Below, piece after piece: positions 48,379-60,293 of a stretch of 64,000 bases of DNA. The stretch is from NCBI RefSeq assembly GCF_016545825.1, contig NC_052614.1, positions 1,402,630 to 1,466,629 on the forward strand, in the 5' to 3' direction. Below the pieces are notes generated by a model, which was not told the DNA's origin, did not search any database, and saw nothing but the letters and a program-made list of their open reading frames with translations. Made by a program: the position numbers and the translations under genes. Source of the DNA: Eucalyptus grandis (lineage: Eukaryota > Streptophyta > Magnoliopsida > Myrtales > Myrtaceae). Position 1 is the first letter of the stretch, and each line of letters starts with the position of its first letter.

Positions 48379-49248
48379 GTGGTTTGCCTTTGCGGGGCTT
48401 GAAGTGAGAACTGTAATAATGCTAGCTATATACAAGCGAGTGTAGATTTCTTAAGAATAAAATTAAGCAGATCATTACTGGAACTCCCTTACTTTATTGT
48501 GAGATTACATCCTATATGATGCTGCATTTGGCGATATGACATTATAATTAAGGAAGCACTCTGCCCTAATGAATGTGTACGCCCCCGTGTTCTATATGTG
48601 TCGATATTATTTTGCATAGTTAAGTTTACTTTTCACTTTGATAGATTAGACGGACCATCGAAAATTTGCATATTACAAACATGGTCTTAACACTTAACGA
48701 CTAGACCATTAATATTATCTTACTTTCCACTAGTTCATGTACCGTAACCAAATTCAACTTCTCGTGGTTTGAACTTCAAGTTGGATATTATAATGGATTC
48801 ATACGTATTCACATGAAGAACAGTGATAGAACAGCTCGTTTGACTGAACGAAACTGGTGCGATCTTTCCTCGACTCCGACGAACGATAGAAGATTTCCAC
48901 GTTTGACATCTTGACTATAAACAATCCCGATTCGCAATGTAGTGTTCATACGGTCCAATTCTCCCGTGCTCACCATCCGACCGCCGACATTCCTCCGAAC
49001 TTGATCCGACGGCCTGGGCCTCTCGTCATCGTGACCTGTGGGGTACGATAGCAAGACACCGAAGAAACTATCTAGTCGTGACGAGGACGGGACAGAAGAG
49101 AAATTGATTTCCAAGTTCGAACAGTGCGAGGCCACTTTAATTTTAGTCGAAAAGACCGCTGACCTATTGACTTCCAAGTCTTTCCACTGAAGAGCGATTG
49201 CTAATGCGCAATGAGACGACCCGGCCTTCATGGTGGATCGACTCCTCC

Positions 49249-49258
49249 GTATATATAT
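49249..49258 (+). promoter_or_regulatory. TATA box of EG45-like gene 1
   Basis: 'gtatatatat' sits 48-57 bp before the ATG. Such a short leader is plausible, and the duplicate gene has a TA tract at the equivalent place. Confidence 0.55.
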
Positions 49259-49305
49259 GTATGCCTGGGATCGAAGATCCTTCAAGCCATAACTAGGAAG
49301 CGGCA

Positions 49306-49938
49306 ATGGAGGTGAAATTGCAGGTGCTGGTGGCGTTGGCCATGGCTTTGTCCTTGTTCTCTGCTGCATCGGCCACGGCGGGCCTCGCCGTTTACTACGC
49401 ACCCCAATATTATCGTGAGTGATCCATGATTTCACCTTGATCTCAGTTGAGGTTATTATTGTCCATGTCCGTGTGTTTAGATGCAAATGTTTTGTCTACG
49501 TATCGTGTTTTCACATCTTTCTGGAGTCGACATCTATGAAATGTAAAAGGGTTGCTCTGAGAATTGCATTTCCTCTTCCGATTCGGATGTAAAAAGATTG
49601 GCGGCGTAGCTTCTCGACTGTCGTGTCCTTAATGTCTTTATTTTTGTTTTTTGGCAGCCGCGGCTTGTCCAGGGTTCACTCTGAAGAACAGCGGAGTGAT
49701 GGTCGCGGGAGTGAGCGATGCGTTGTGGAATAACGGGAGGGCCTGCGGACGGATGCTGAAGGTCAGATGCACCGGTGCGGCTAACCAGTTTCCGAACCCT
49801 TGCAGGGCCGGCGTCATCACGGTCAAGGTCGTGGACTACTGCCGGCAACCGTGCAACGGGGTCATCAACCTCTCCCAGGACGCCTTTGCAAAGATCGCCA
49901 ACCTCGACGCCGGCAAAGTCTGGGTGGACTATTCCTAG
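49306..49938 (+). CDS. EG45-like / plant natriuretic peptide-like secreted protein 1
   Basis: Exons are 49306-49414 and 49658-49938, joined through a GT-AG intron after the first base of a codon, giving 129 aa. Residues 1-25 are a clear signal peptide (LQVLVALAMALSLFSAASA). The mature part is a double-psi beta-barrel of the expansin-N-terminal-like EG45 family: PAACPGF, GVSDALWNNGRACGRML, VRCTG, PCRAG, TVKVVDYCRQPC, INLSQDAFAKIANLDAGKVWVDYS. Members such as Arabidopsis PNP-A are small apoplastic proteins affecting water and ion balance; others are only called EG45-like. It has six or more cysteines for disulfides and no cellulose-binding domain. The family's usual length is about 125-130 aa. 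The duplicate at 57009 shares intron position and phase. Confidence 0.93.
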
Positions 49939-50075
49939 GAAGGACCTCGAACCACTTTTCTTGAAGGAAAAACGTATATGGATGATACCGAAGATAATGT
50001 CTGCTTTTGTGGTTTGGCTTTGCCGGGTTTGAAGACCACTTAAATAACGCGATACTTAATCGCCGATATGGTTTG

Positions 50076-50081
50076 AATAAA
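50076..50081 (+). terminator. Poly(A) signal of EG45-like gene 1
   Basis: AATAAA 138 bp after the stop, inside 'ggtttgaataaaaatat', a phrase conserved in the duplicate gene. Confidence 0.55.
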
Positions 50082-51480
50082 AATATGATTGTGTGACGTT
50101 AATACCTCGTTTTGGAATGGTCTTCTGAATAACAAGAAGTTGGCATCGAGATAATAAATGCAGGAAAGCGAAAGCGGAGGATAAGTGTTTTTCTTATTAC
50201 AAGCGGTCACATGATATGTAGAACGGTCACGTATAACGCTCTGGGACAATTGTCGGTGAAATGATTAGCATCCGCGATTAATATCTAGTAGGTCGGTCCA
50301 CCAATCTAATTCAAATCGGAGTTATTATGACCACATTAACTACCGAATCTCCAGTAGCTCATGTCTCTTGCTTTAAATGATGAAGAAATAGTTGCAGGCA
50401 ATTGGTCATTATCTTCATGGCCTAGCAATGAAATAATCTACCCTCATACATTGAGCAGGTGAATGATTTTCTTGTGTTTTCCTGACTCAGGTGCCTAGAA
50501 TCTTTTCTACATTGAAATCCTCGCAATAACTTTTCCTGTCTGGTTACCATCTTTCGCGTAATTCGAACAACTAATGTGATCCACGCACACACCATTATTA
50601 GTAATTCATCAGGGAAGGGCCAAGGTCAAAGACCTCAAAATCTACGTGTGTCTGAGGCTCGATGAACATGGCACGTCTCAATGATTTTGCAATTTCCTCG
50701 AACGATATGATGCATCACACGGGCATGGCAAGAAATTATACTCTGGCTATGGACCAGATTAAATTTCCAGAAACCCTGAATAATCTCAATGTAGCAGCTG
50801 GAGTTTTCCATCTTCCAGTAAAAATGAGTTGAACTGCATGAAGAAATTTACCGTGTTTCTGGAATTCGAAGAAAGGACTAGACTTGGGGTGAGTAAGATG
50901 AACGCACAACCTTGCTTTTTGGCACTTCGAGTCCTAGTGAAAGAAAGAAAGCAGATTTGTTCGAGAACCCAAACTTATCCTCTTACCATCCTGATCACAC
51001 CAGAACTCGCTCCCTAAATTTTCCGAGCGACCAAGTTCGAGTTCCATCCAAGCTCTACTATAATTGTCTCTGTTCAGCTTGTCTTCGGCCTCTCTGCTCG
51101 TAATGGCCCAGTTAATTGGAATTTGAAGAGAAGCTTCCTGGGCCGATGCCTCTCCCCTTGAATTTGGCTTCTCCTTCTTTTCCCTTGCCCAGATTATCGG
51201 CCATTGTCAAGGCTCGGCAACCAGCTAGAGGAGGAAGAAGAAGGGAGGAAAAAAAGAAAAGAAGAAATTCAAAAAAATTAGAAAAATCTCAAAAAATTAT
51301 TAACAAAATATTAAAAAATTTCACGTTACAAAATAAATCTGAGAGTTGTGTTAAGCACTTTTCTATTCTTTTTCTATTTCGATAATATAAATTTTAGGGT
51401 GGTACCAAACATGTTCCTAGGAATAAAAATTGAAAAAAATTACTTGTAAGTGAAATAGAAATGTTATCAAACGTACCTCA

Positions 51481-51715
51481 CTGTAACCAAATTCAACTTT
51501 TCGTGATTCAAGGGTCAAGTTGGGGAATGTATTGGCTTCTAACATATTCACAGGAAGAATCTTATTTGACTAGAAACAACACTGATCCGTAGCGAAAAAT
51601 CACTTTCGTTCAGAAGTGACAACAAGCAAACAGGTTCACTCATTGACTTTCAAGTCTTTCCACTGGAAAGCAATGACTAAACATAGAGATTTGACCCAAT
51701 TTTCACAGTAAATCT

Positions 51716-51751
<36 letters not shown>
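51481..51751 (+). repeat. Detached upstream part of duplication unit 2, ending in CA/TA tract
   Basis: Matches 48738-49230 with deletions ('gtaaccaaattcaacttttc', 'gactttcaagtctttccact'). It ends in a (CA)n(TA)n tract at about 51715-51751. A similar (CA)n(TA)n tract lies at 56932-56965, just before EG45-like gene 2, so the two halves of this upstream region now lie about 5.2 kb apart. Confidence 0.65.
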
Positions 51752-51752
<1 letters not shown>

Positions 51753-54700
51753 TGTGACATCGGGTCTCGGACATGTAACCAGCAACGCCATGCCACCACA
51801 CTAGACATTGGATCACGTCGTCACATCTCGTTATACCTTACCACACTACCAATTCAGTTCGTTTCCGTCATTGCCGAGACAACTCAGCTATGACGGCTCA
51901 AGCCGTGCCAAGTCAACAGCTCCGTGACCTCTCCTACGCGCACGAGCCGCATCCATCTCGCCCGTCTCATCTCCGTGCACGCCCTCTCTCTCTCTCTCTC
52001 CCTCCCTCTCTCCAGCCGTCTACCTCGCCATGAAATTAAAGCGGTGGGTGCCTTCGCATTGCTCGAAGAGGTGCGAAGAGGGAGACCGCACCATGAAGAC
52101 ACGGCAACAATTTCCCTTTCTCTCTTCCACGAATCCAGTCAGCGGTCAAAGCCATCTATTTTCTCTTGGGCGTGACACGCGATCGCTAGCTGGTCTTCTC
52201 TCTTGTCGCCAGCATCCAACGAACCGCTCAAAGTCGATAGCGGTGGTCTGTTGAAGACCATTGCCGCATCCCCGAAACCGCAGCTCGCTCGTTCGTCCTC
52301 ATTTCACGTGGCCACTGCCCCTCATTCTGTGAAAGCCGAATACTCTCTTCACCTGCAATGCTGCAAACATAACCATCTTCGCCCGTAGCTTGGCCGATGA
52401 CCTGCATCGCCATCTTCTTGCCGTCGCCTCAGTTTGGACCATAGCAGCCGGGATTCCAGGAGCTGCTGAGTCGCCACCGCAATCCTCTAGGACATGTGGC
52501 AAGTGGATATTCTCCATTCTATCTTATATCAATGGTTTGTCGTGTGACAAACTCACAGGTTTATTGCGGATACCGGTTCACCGTGACGGCGGCCGAAATC
52601 TGAATTTTCGGTGGTGTCGGCGGACACTCGGACCGGGCCTAAAACGGGCCCAACAAATCTCAGCCCAAACTGAGATTTGTTGCTGAATCGGGCTGGGCTT
52701 CGCTGGACTGAACAGGCCTTGAATGAGTTGTCTTCGCGGGCTTCTGATTTTGTTGGGCTTCGCTGGACTGGGCTGACTTCAAGGAGGTGGACCAAGACTC
52801 GCATGGACTGAAGACACGGGCTGAGCTTGATCCATGTGGCTGCTGAACCAAAAGTTTTCGCTGGGCTTGAACTGGCCCAACTTCTGGGCCGACCAAAGAA
52901 GAAGTTGCTGGGCTGATCGAGCGTTGCTGCTGGGCTCGAGGAAGCAGCGAAGGAAACGGAGCGGGCTGGACTGAACTGCTGCAGGCTTCGCTGTTGACCA
53001 GGCGTGAGGAACTTCGGTTGAAGAAGACAAACGAAGTTGGGGCAGCTGGGTGGAGGGATCGACGTGCGGCGTTGGAGGCCGCGTGGCTTTGGGGTCAACA
53101 AGATGGTGAGAGCTCCACCGTTTTATTGACCGAACGTGGGAGCTCGGTGGAATTCGCTGTCATACGTGGGACGCACGGGCGTGGGCTTCAGGGGAAAATG
53201 GGCTGCGAGAGAGAGGGTGAGAGATGTGGCCGAAGGGGCGGTCAACCGAAGCTTTGGTGGGTGGAGTTGTTGACCAAGGGAGGCCAGCTTGTGGACAGAT
53301 GGCGCAGGTGAGGGGAATTCGGTGGATGGAACGAGGGAAATACAGAGATGAAAAGGGAAAATGAAAATGGAGAAGCCAAGACCTTCGGTGGAGAGAGAAA
53401 CAGAAATGAAGAAGGAAATGAAATGAAGAAGCGGCGAAGGAGGTTGGCGTGCGAAGGAGACGGAAGGGGGCGGCGATCTTGGTGTGCTCGGGAAGCCTCG
53501 GACGAAGAAGTCAAAGAGGGTTATCCCTCTAATTGAATGCATTGTCTCCCCTCTAATACTTTCCACAATTTAAATCCCATCAATTAACTAAATTGATGCC
53601 ATAATTCCAATCAATAAACCGGCCTCCAATTTTACTTAATAGAGCTTCAATTTCCTCTCTGATTTCTCCAAATCGAAGTCCAATTTTGATGAGGAAAAAG
53701 CCCACCTAATTTCTACAAGTCCCTTTCATCAAATAGCTTGGTTTGCAAGTCAAAAATCCCTTAAATTCGGCCGATCTGAATTTTCGTTAATTTTTTGCAA
53801 CGTCCGAACGATTTTCCGTAAAAATCTCAGAATCTCTGAAAATTTTCGGAGGATGAGTCGATGTTCCAAAAATAGCTCGTGATACCACATAATTTTCAAT
53901 TTCTGAAATCGGGTTCAAAATTGCGGTTAATTTCAATTTGATGCGATTTTAGTGTGATCTAGTCTATCGGGTAGCTTTTAGAAATTTTTTTTGTGCAATT
54001 AACCCATAATCGATTTATCTCGAGTCACCATGTACATCTTCGACTTATTGACGACTTTCGGTTGTCGTAAAAATCTTGAGATTTCAAATACGAGTACTGG
54101 GTACCAAAACGATAGAAAAATCGGTTTAGTGCCAATCGACGAGTATTTTGCAATCAGGTGGAATCACCCATATTTTGATCACATATCTCAGTTGAATTGA
54201 CATATCTCCAGTTTCTGATCGATTTCTCACAATGCTATAATGACCCTTGCAAATAAATACGGTCGAGTAGTCGATTCCTGGTCGAATTCTCAAGTTCATT
54301 TCATTTGGATTCCTTAATTGTTTCACTAGATAGTCTAGTTATCTCGTGAGTGATCAACTCAGAGAATAACACTATAGGCGCGTCGATGAAAGGCTCGATT
54401 TATTTAATCAAAAATGAAATCTGAAAATTCAGGCTATCATAGTGGGTGATGGATGGAGTGGCATGTGTGGGTGTCACTAATAAGGTGTAGATCTCTTTTT
54501 TGATACCCCAGGTTTAGGATTAGAGTTGTTTTTGTCTGTATGCCGGCAATGTAATTAAATAATTGAGCCAATGAATGGAAACTGACTTTGACCTCTTATG
54601 TTCTTGATTGTACACGTTTACATAATTTATATTATATGTGCTTTTGCATTAAAGAAGAATTAATAGCTATTAAGATAGTGTTAATTAGGATGGCATGCCT

Positions 54701-55481
54701 AGGGTGTCACACCCCAGATGTCCTCACGATGCTAGATGCGTGCGAGATGCTCGGGAGGGTACCTGGATGATGATGGCAGCAGGAATTCCTATCGATTATA
54801 ACCCGGATACCTTTAAATTGAGCTATTGATTACTTGTTGGGAAAAACTACCACTTCTATTGATTTGTTGTGTTATTTTGAAAGGTTCTAAGATAAGTTCA
54901 TGATTTTCTATATTTTATATTGAGTCTTTCATTGTCAGTATGGTGATTGATTTGTATATTATAAACCAGTGGACCTTTTGATTGATGAGTTTAGGCTCAT
55001 TGATTGGTGATTTTATCTTTTCATATCAATAGAAATGTCAATCCCGCTTGCCTCTCCTATGGTCCATTACAGAGGTCCGATCGAGTTCACTTGGCATAAG
55101 GATGAGTTTATAGATTCTGATTTCCTAGATATGGTTTTTATCCGAATCATGTCTTGTTTGACTGTGCATGATACAGGGGCTGAATGGGGCCTTATGACTC
55201 TTCTTGAGATTGTTGGAATGTACACTTGCATCAATAGGTGCAAGAAGGGTCCCCTCCTGCTGTTTGATGACGAACTAGGAAACGAAGGCAGTCCTGTCAC
55301 ATAGAAGGGAGGTAGGAGGATGGTTGCATTTTTGGGACTTGGAAGATTTTTAACGGAGCTAGGGGTTAGGGTTAAGCGACCACGTGTAAAGTTAGGTTGG
55401 GATGGGATAATTGACTTACGACTGAGTTTAGTTAGTAGTACTAACCTTTTTGAATTCTCCAGTTTACCCAACTTGTTGCCT
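51752..55481. mobile_element. Transposon-derived insertion, probably degraded LTR-type
   Basis: This stretch begins tgtgacatcgggtctcgg. It has a GC-rich part with repeated 'gctgggcttcgctggactg'-type phrases (52690-52990), then AT-rich sequence with the feel of a plant LTR (53770-54500, 'aaaatctcagaatctctgaa'). A 'gtgtcacaccccagatg' phrase sits near 54703 and a CT tract at about 51985-52012. No gag, protease, RT or integrase could be read, so it would be a non-autonomous or very decayed element. Some open frames (e.g. 55035-55304) are not recognised. Class and ends are inference. Confidence 0.4.
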
Positions 55482-55482
55482 G

Positions 55483-55692
55483 GGGAAAATTGTCCAAAAG
55501 TTCAAAACCTATTGCACTTTTGCCAATTTAGTCCTAAACTTTTTAACTTTGTCAATTCAGTCCTAAATCTTCACTTTTTGCCGATTTAGTCAATCCGGCC
55601 AATTTTGGCCAGAAAATGTTGACTTGGACGTCGGAGATGCCATATAGGACTACTAGTGCTGACATGGACAATTTTTAATAATACTTTTTTGA

Positions 55693-55758
<66 letters not shown>

Positions 55759-56714
55759 TTCCTTTTTTTTCTTTTCTTTTTGTCTTTCTTTGCCTTTTCG
55801 GTGACCACCGGCCACCGACCACAACCGCCTGGCTGGCCTTGCTTGCCATAGGGGAGGCCCGGTTGGGCGAGGAGGAGCCCCGGTAGGGGGAGCCCTCGCC
55901 TAGGCGCGGCTTGGCAAGGGTCGCCTAGGCGAGGCCGACTTGCGCTAGGCCAGGGCAGCCTCACTGAGTGTTGGTCGAGGGATGGTGACGCCAAGCAAGG
56001 CCGCCCGGCTCCGGCTAGGGCCGGCCTCGCCGAGATCCGCGAGGGAGCCCTTGCTGGGGCTCGCCCTCTCTCAGGTGAGTGTTGGCCATGCCAAACTAGA
56101 TTTGGCGAGGCCGGCCCTCGTCCTTGGCCAGTCGATGCCGGGTGGGGCCGCCCTCGCCAGATCTGGTCTGGGCGAGGCCGACATGAGCTTGGGCGAGGGC
56201 GAGCCCCAACGAGGGCTTCCCTTTTGGTGAGGCTAGTCCTTGCCCTGGCTTGGGCGCAGATCGGCCTCACCTAGGTGACCCTTGCCGAGTTGTGCTTGGG
56301 CGAGGACTCCCCTTGCCGGGCTCCTCCTCGCCCGGCTGGCCTTGCCTGTGGTGGGCGAGGCTAGTTAGCTGGCTTGTGACCAGTGGCCGGCCGTCGCCTT
56401 TGGTCGGTGGTCGGCCACCAAAAAGCAAAGAAAGCCAAAAAGAAAAGAAAGAAAAGAAAAAAAAAGGGGGAAACACAGAAAAATAATAATAAAAAATAAA
56501 AATAAAAAAATATTATTAAAAATTATCCACTTCAGCGTCGATGGTCCTATGTGGCACCGTCGGCATCCACGTCAGCATTTTTCCACCAAAATTGTCTGGA
56601 TGGACCGAATCAACAAAAAAATGAAAATATTTAGGATTGAATTGGTAAAGTTAAAATGTTTATGGTTAAATTGGCAAAAGTGCCATAGATTTAGGACTTT
56701 TGGACAATTTTCCC
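55483..56714. mobile_element. 1.2-kb TIR element with perfect 19-bp ends and GC-rich cargo
   Basis: Left end GGGAAAATTGTCCAAAAGT (55483-55501) is the exact reverse complement of 56696-56714. Weaker inverted similarity continues for about 200 bp ('gacgtcggagatgccatata' against 'tatgtggcaccgtcggcatc'). Inside lie an (ATT)n tract (about 55695-55757) and a GC-rich core (55800-56420) repeating 'ggcgagg', 'ccttgcc' and 'gcctcgcc' in both orientations. The core has no transposase; its long Arg/Ala/Pro open frame is a composition effect. This is a non-autonomous DNA transposon, possibly Mutator-like. No target duplication was found. Confidence 0.85.
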
Positions 56715-56931
56715 TCGTCGACTAACATATATATAAATAAATAAGAAATGAGGTTATTCCCTTTGTAAAAGTCCACGCGCATGATGGATTACTTTAGTCC
56801 CTTACGCTTCCGCATGCTTAAGTAAAAGAGAAACAAATAAGGCAACTAATTCCTTACACTTCCACATGCTTAAGAAAAAGCAAAATGAATAAGATAACTA
56901 CGCTATGTTAGCCATGACTTACTGGGGATGT

Positions 56932-56933
56932 CT

Positions 56934-56965
<32 letters not shown>
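56932..56965 (+). promoter_or_regulatory. CA/TA tract serving as TATA region of EG45-like gene 2
   Basis: (CA)n followed by (TA)n, ending 43 bp before the ATG at 57009. It corresponds in place to the TATA box of gene 1 at 49249-49258. Confidence 0.4.
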
Positions 56966-57008
56966 CGTATGCTTGGGAGTGGAGATGTCCAATAACAAGG
57001 AAACGAAA

Positions 57009-57616
57009 ATGGAGGAGAAATTGCAGGTGTGGGTGATGTTGGCCATGGCTTTATCCCTGCTCTCTGCTGCATCGGCTAAGCCGGGCCTTGCGTATTGGCA
57101 CTCGCTGTCTTATTATCGTGAGTGTTCTGTAATTTCACCTGACCTTAGTAGAGGTTATTAGTGTCCATATCCGCGTGTCTACGTCTCATGTTTTCACATT
57201 TTTCTGGAGTCGACATCGATGAAATGCGAAAGGGTTTCTCAGTGAATTGCATTTCCTCTTCCAATTCCGTTGGAAAATAATAGGCGTCGTAGCTTCTCAC
57301 ATGTCGCGTCCCTTTCTTTGTTTTTTTTTTTTTTTTTTTTTGGGCAGCTGCGGCTTGTGCAGGGTTCGATAACAGCGGATCGATGACCACGGGAGTGGGG
57401 GACGAATTGTGGGACAACGGGAGGGCCTGCGGACAGATGCTGACGGTCAAATGCACCGGCTCTGCTAACGGCTTTCCGAAACCTTGCAAGGACGGCGTCG
57501 TCACGGTCAAGGTCGTGGACTACTGCCAGCAACCGTGCGACGTCAACCTCTCCTGGGATGCCTTCTCCAGTATCGCCAACCCTGACGCCGGCAGCGTCCG
57601 GGTGGACTACTCCTAG
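57009..57616 (+). CDS. EG45-like / plant natriuretic peptide-like secreted protein 2
   Basis: Exons are 57009-57117 and 57348-57616, with the same 109-bp first exon, intron position and phase as gene 1, giving 125 aa. An in-frame ATG at 56985 would add eight residues; I chose 57009 because it matches the start of gene 1 and leaves a cleaner signal peptide (LQVWVMLAMALSLLSAASA). The EG45 barrel is intact: PAACAGF, GVGDELWDNGRACGQML, VKCTG, PCKDG, TVKVVDYCQQPC, NLSWDAFSSIANPDAGSVRVDYS. Four residues are lost against gene 1, near SGSMT and QPCDVN. A poly(T) run (57321-57341) precedes the splice acceptor. The cysteines of gene 1 are kept, so it is probably functional, though its upstream region has been disrupted. 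Confidence 0.92.
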
Positions 57617-57769
57617 GAAGGAACTCGAGACCCTTTTCCTGAAGGAAAAGCATAAAGTTCGGGGACGATCACGAAGATAGTGTCTGCTTTTTTATGGCTT
57701 TTATGGTTTGGATATGCCGGCTTTGAAGACTACTTAAATAACGTGATGCTTGATCTCCGATCTGGTTTG

Positions 57770-57775
57770 AATAAA
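57770..57775 (+). terminator. Poly(A) signal of EG45-like gene 2
   Basis: AATAAA within 'ggtttgaataaaaatat', 154 bp after the stop and conserved with gene 1. Confidence 0.55.
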
Positions 57776-57954
57776 AATATCTGTGTGATATTAACACTGC
57801 GTTTTGGAATGGTCTTTTCAGCATTATTTTTATATTAGCATAGGTAAAGGTTTCTAGATTACTAGGTTAAGGGCGATGCCTATATTAAATGGAGAAAAGG
57901 AATTCATTGAAATGTATTGTTAAAATGTTCAACCTGAAAATTTTGGGAAAATTA

Positions 57955-58273
57955 TCCAATCAGTCCTAAACTTACCGTGCTGATGTTAATTCAGTCCCAA
58001 ACTTTACAATTTTGTCAATTTAGTTATTAACCTTTTTACAAAATTTCAATATAGTACTTTTGATCAATTTTTCTTCTGAAATCATTAACATAGCGATTTG
58101 TTGATTGTCCTATGGGTACATAGTCATGTGAATAATTTTCAACTAAAATTGGCTAAAAGGATTATATTGAGTTTCACATAAAGGTTTGGAATTAAATTGG
58201 AAAAATTTTAAAAAAAATATATGATTGGATTAACAATCACACAATATGTTTAGGACTGATTGGACAATTTCCC
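57955..58273. mobile_element. 319-bp TIR-family element (MITE) in EG45 duplication unit 2
   Basis: Left gggaaaattatccaatcagt matches the reverse complement of right actgattggacaatttccc with one difference and one gap, followed by 'cctaaac' on both arms. There is no GC-rich core, so this is the minimal form of the family. It is followed by a doubled 17-bp phrase, ttataacaacatcaggc (58274-58307). The element is absent at the matching place in unit 1. Confidence 0.85.
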
Positions 58274-58307
58274 TTATAACAACATCAGGCTTATAACAAC
58301 ATCAGGC

Positions 58308-59084
58308 TTGTATAAGCCTTGCAAACAAGCAATATATGATGTTTTGACACCCTTTTGCACACAAACACTTTAACAAACATGGTTAATGCACGATGAATTG
58401 ATGTGTGAAACTTTGGTTAATTAAGTGAGATGTCAAGCATAATGTAAATGCAAATCCTATCATGATAAGGACGCCCGTTTCCTTTAGTATGTGAATATAC
58501 GTATAAAAAACAAATAATGATATGCAATGAAGTCTAGTTTGTGTTTTAATATATAATTGTAGTGTTCCATTAAGATCAACATTTAAATAAATTTAGCTAT
58601 AAGAGCTCAGCTACTTAATTGTTAATTTTCATGAATATAATTTAAATTACTGTAAAAGGAAATACGAGAGACTTATGGAATCTCTAACACTGATTTGGAA
58701 TTTAAATTCAAAAGGCAATTCATTAATTACTTGTCAATAATCTTGATCATGATAATTATGATTTTGCCTATTTATGGTTAAGTGCGGTCATATAGTATTT
58801 TAAATATGTGTGTCGGCTTTCCATGGTTCTTTTTTTTTTTTTTTTTTTTGCAATTTTGAGATTAAAGCGACCATATTAAATTGTTTAATTAATAGTATAT
58901 ACACAAATATATAGGTATAAATACAAAAACGTACATACAAAGAGTAAGAGGTACATAGATATATCTATAGAGACATAACGATGCCGAGATAGATTTCGTG
59001 TGAGGATGGTCAAACCGTTGACTCTACCATTCATCGGTGACGAGGTGTCCGACATCAGCAACGGGACAACAATGGGCCATGAGC
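58308..59084. other. Sequence present only in unit 2 of the duplication
   Basis: AT-rich sequence with a poly(T) run near 58832. It has no counterpart between 50100 and 50130 in unit 1, so it was inserted in one copy or lost from the other. No gene recognised. Confidence 0.45.
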
Positions 59085-60210
59085 CAGTCAGCATCGAGTT
59101 AATAAATGCAGGAAAGTGAAAGGGAAGGGAAGCGTGCTTCTTATTACAAGCGGATCACATGATGCGAAGCAATAGCCACATAAAAAACTCTCCGAAAATC
59201 GTAGGTGAAATGATTAGCATCCGCCATTAATGTCCAGCAAGGTCAGGCCAGCAACCTAATTCAAATCATAGTCAGTATGACTCCATTAAATGCCGCATCT
59301 CCAACAGCTCCCATCATGCCTCTTGCTCTAAATGACGAAGAAAAAGTTGCAGGCAATTGGTCATTAACTCCATGGCCTAGCAATGAAATAATCGACCCTC
59401 ATACATTTTATTTTTTTTGGTCAAACGACCCTTATACATTATATGGAGCAGGTGAATAATTTCCTTGCGTTTTCCTGATTTTAGGTTCCTAGAACTTTTC
59501 CACATTCAAATCCCTGCAATATCATTTCCTGTTGTCTGTGTACCATCTTTCATGTAAATCAAAAAACTAATGTGATCCATGCAAAAACCATAATTAGTAA
59601 TTCATCAGGAAAGGGGCAAGATCAAAGACTTCAATTATTGTTGACTGAGGCTCGATGAACACAGTACCTCTTGATTAATTTTGCAATTTCCTTGAAGGAT
59701 ATGATACATTACATGAACATAGCAAGCAATGATACTATGGCTATGGACCAGATCAAGTTTCCAAAAACCCTGAATGATCTCACCGCAGCAGCTAGATTTT
59801 CCACCTTGCCAGTCAAAAAAAGTTGAACTGCACGAAGAAATTTATCTTGTTTCTAAAATAAAAGGATTAGACCTGGGGCGAGGAAGATGAATGCAGAACC
59901 TTGCTTTGTGGCACTCTGAGCCCAAGAAGCCAAAGCAGAGTCCTCCTGGGGAAAGAAGGCATATTTGTTTGAGAATCCAGACTTATCCTCTTACTATCTT
60001 GATCACACCCGAACTCGCTTTCTAAGTTCTCTGAGCAACCAAGTTCGAGTTCCATCGAAGCTCTACTACAATTGTCTCCTTTCAGCTTGTCCTTGGCCTC
60101 TCCGCTTATGATGGCCCGGTTACTTGGAATTTGAGGAGAAGCTGCCTGGGCCGATGTCTCTCCCCTCGAATTTGGCCTCTCCTTCTTTCCCCTCGCCCAG
60201 ATTCTCGATA
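59085..60210 (+). repeat. Segmental duplication unit 2, downstream part
   Basis: Collinear with about 50130-51190 of unit 1, e.g. 'taataaatgcaggaaagtga', 'gaaatgattagcatccgc', 'ggccaaggtcaaagac' versus 'gggcaagatcaaagac', and 'cttcagcttgtc'-type 3' phrases. No coding sequence. Confidence 0.75.
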
Positions 60211-60293
60211 TCGAAAAGCTCTCTTTGCTCCTCCAAATACTAAATTCTCTCCTACTATCGCTGAATTCACCGCTCTTTCTCTCCTACATGTAA

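Larger units (their letters stand above)
48738..51220 (+). repeat. Segmental duplication unit 1 (carries EG45-like gene 1)
   Basis: The unit runs from 'gtaaccaaattcaacttctc' to about 51220. It is matched, with interruptions, by 51481-51751 (upstream part), 57009-57800 (gene) and 59085-60210 (downstream part, e.g. 'gcaggcaattggtcatta' at 50395 and 59350). Divergence is moderate, roughly one difference in six to eight bases by eye. Confidence 0.75.

Noticed and set aside
55653..56270. 205-aa Arg/Ala/Pro-rich minus-strand open frame in the TIR element core
   Set aside because: It ends in a poly-Ile run from the ATT tract and has no recognisable domain; it reflects the GC-rich cargo.
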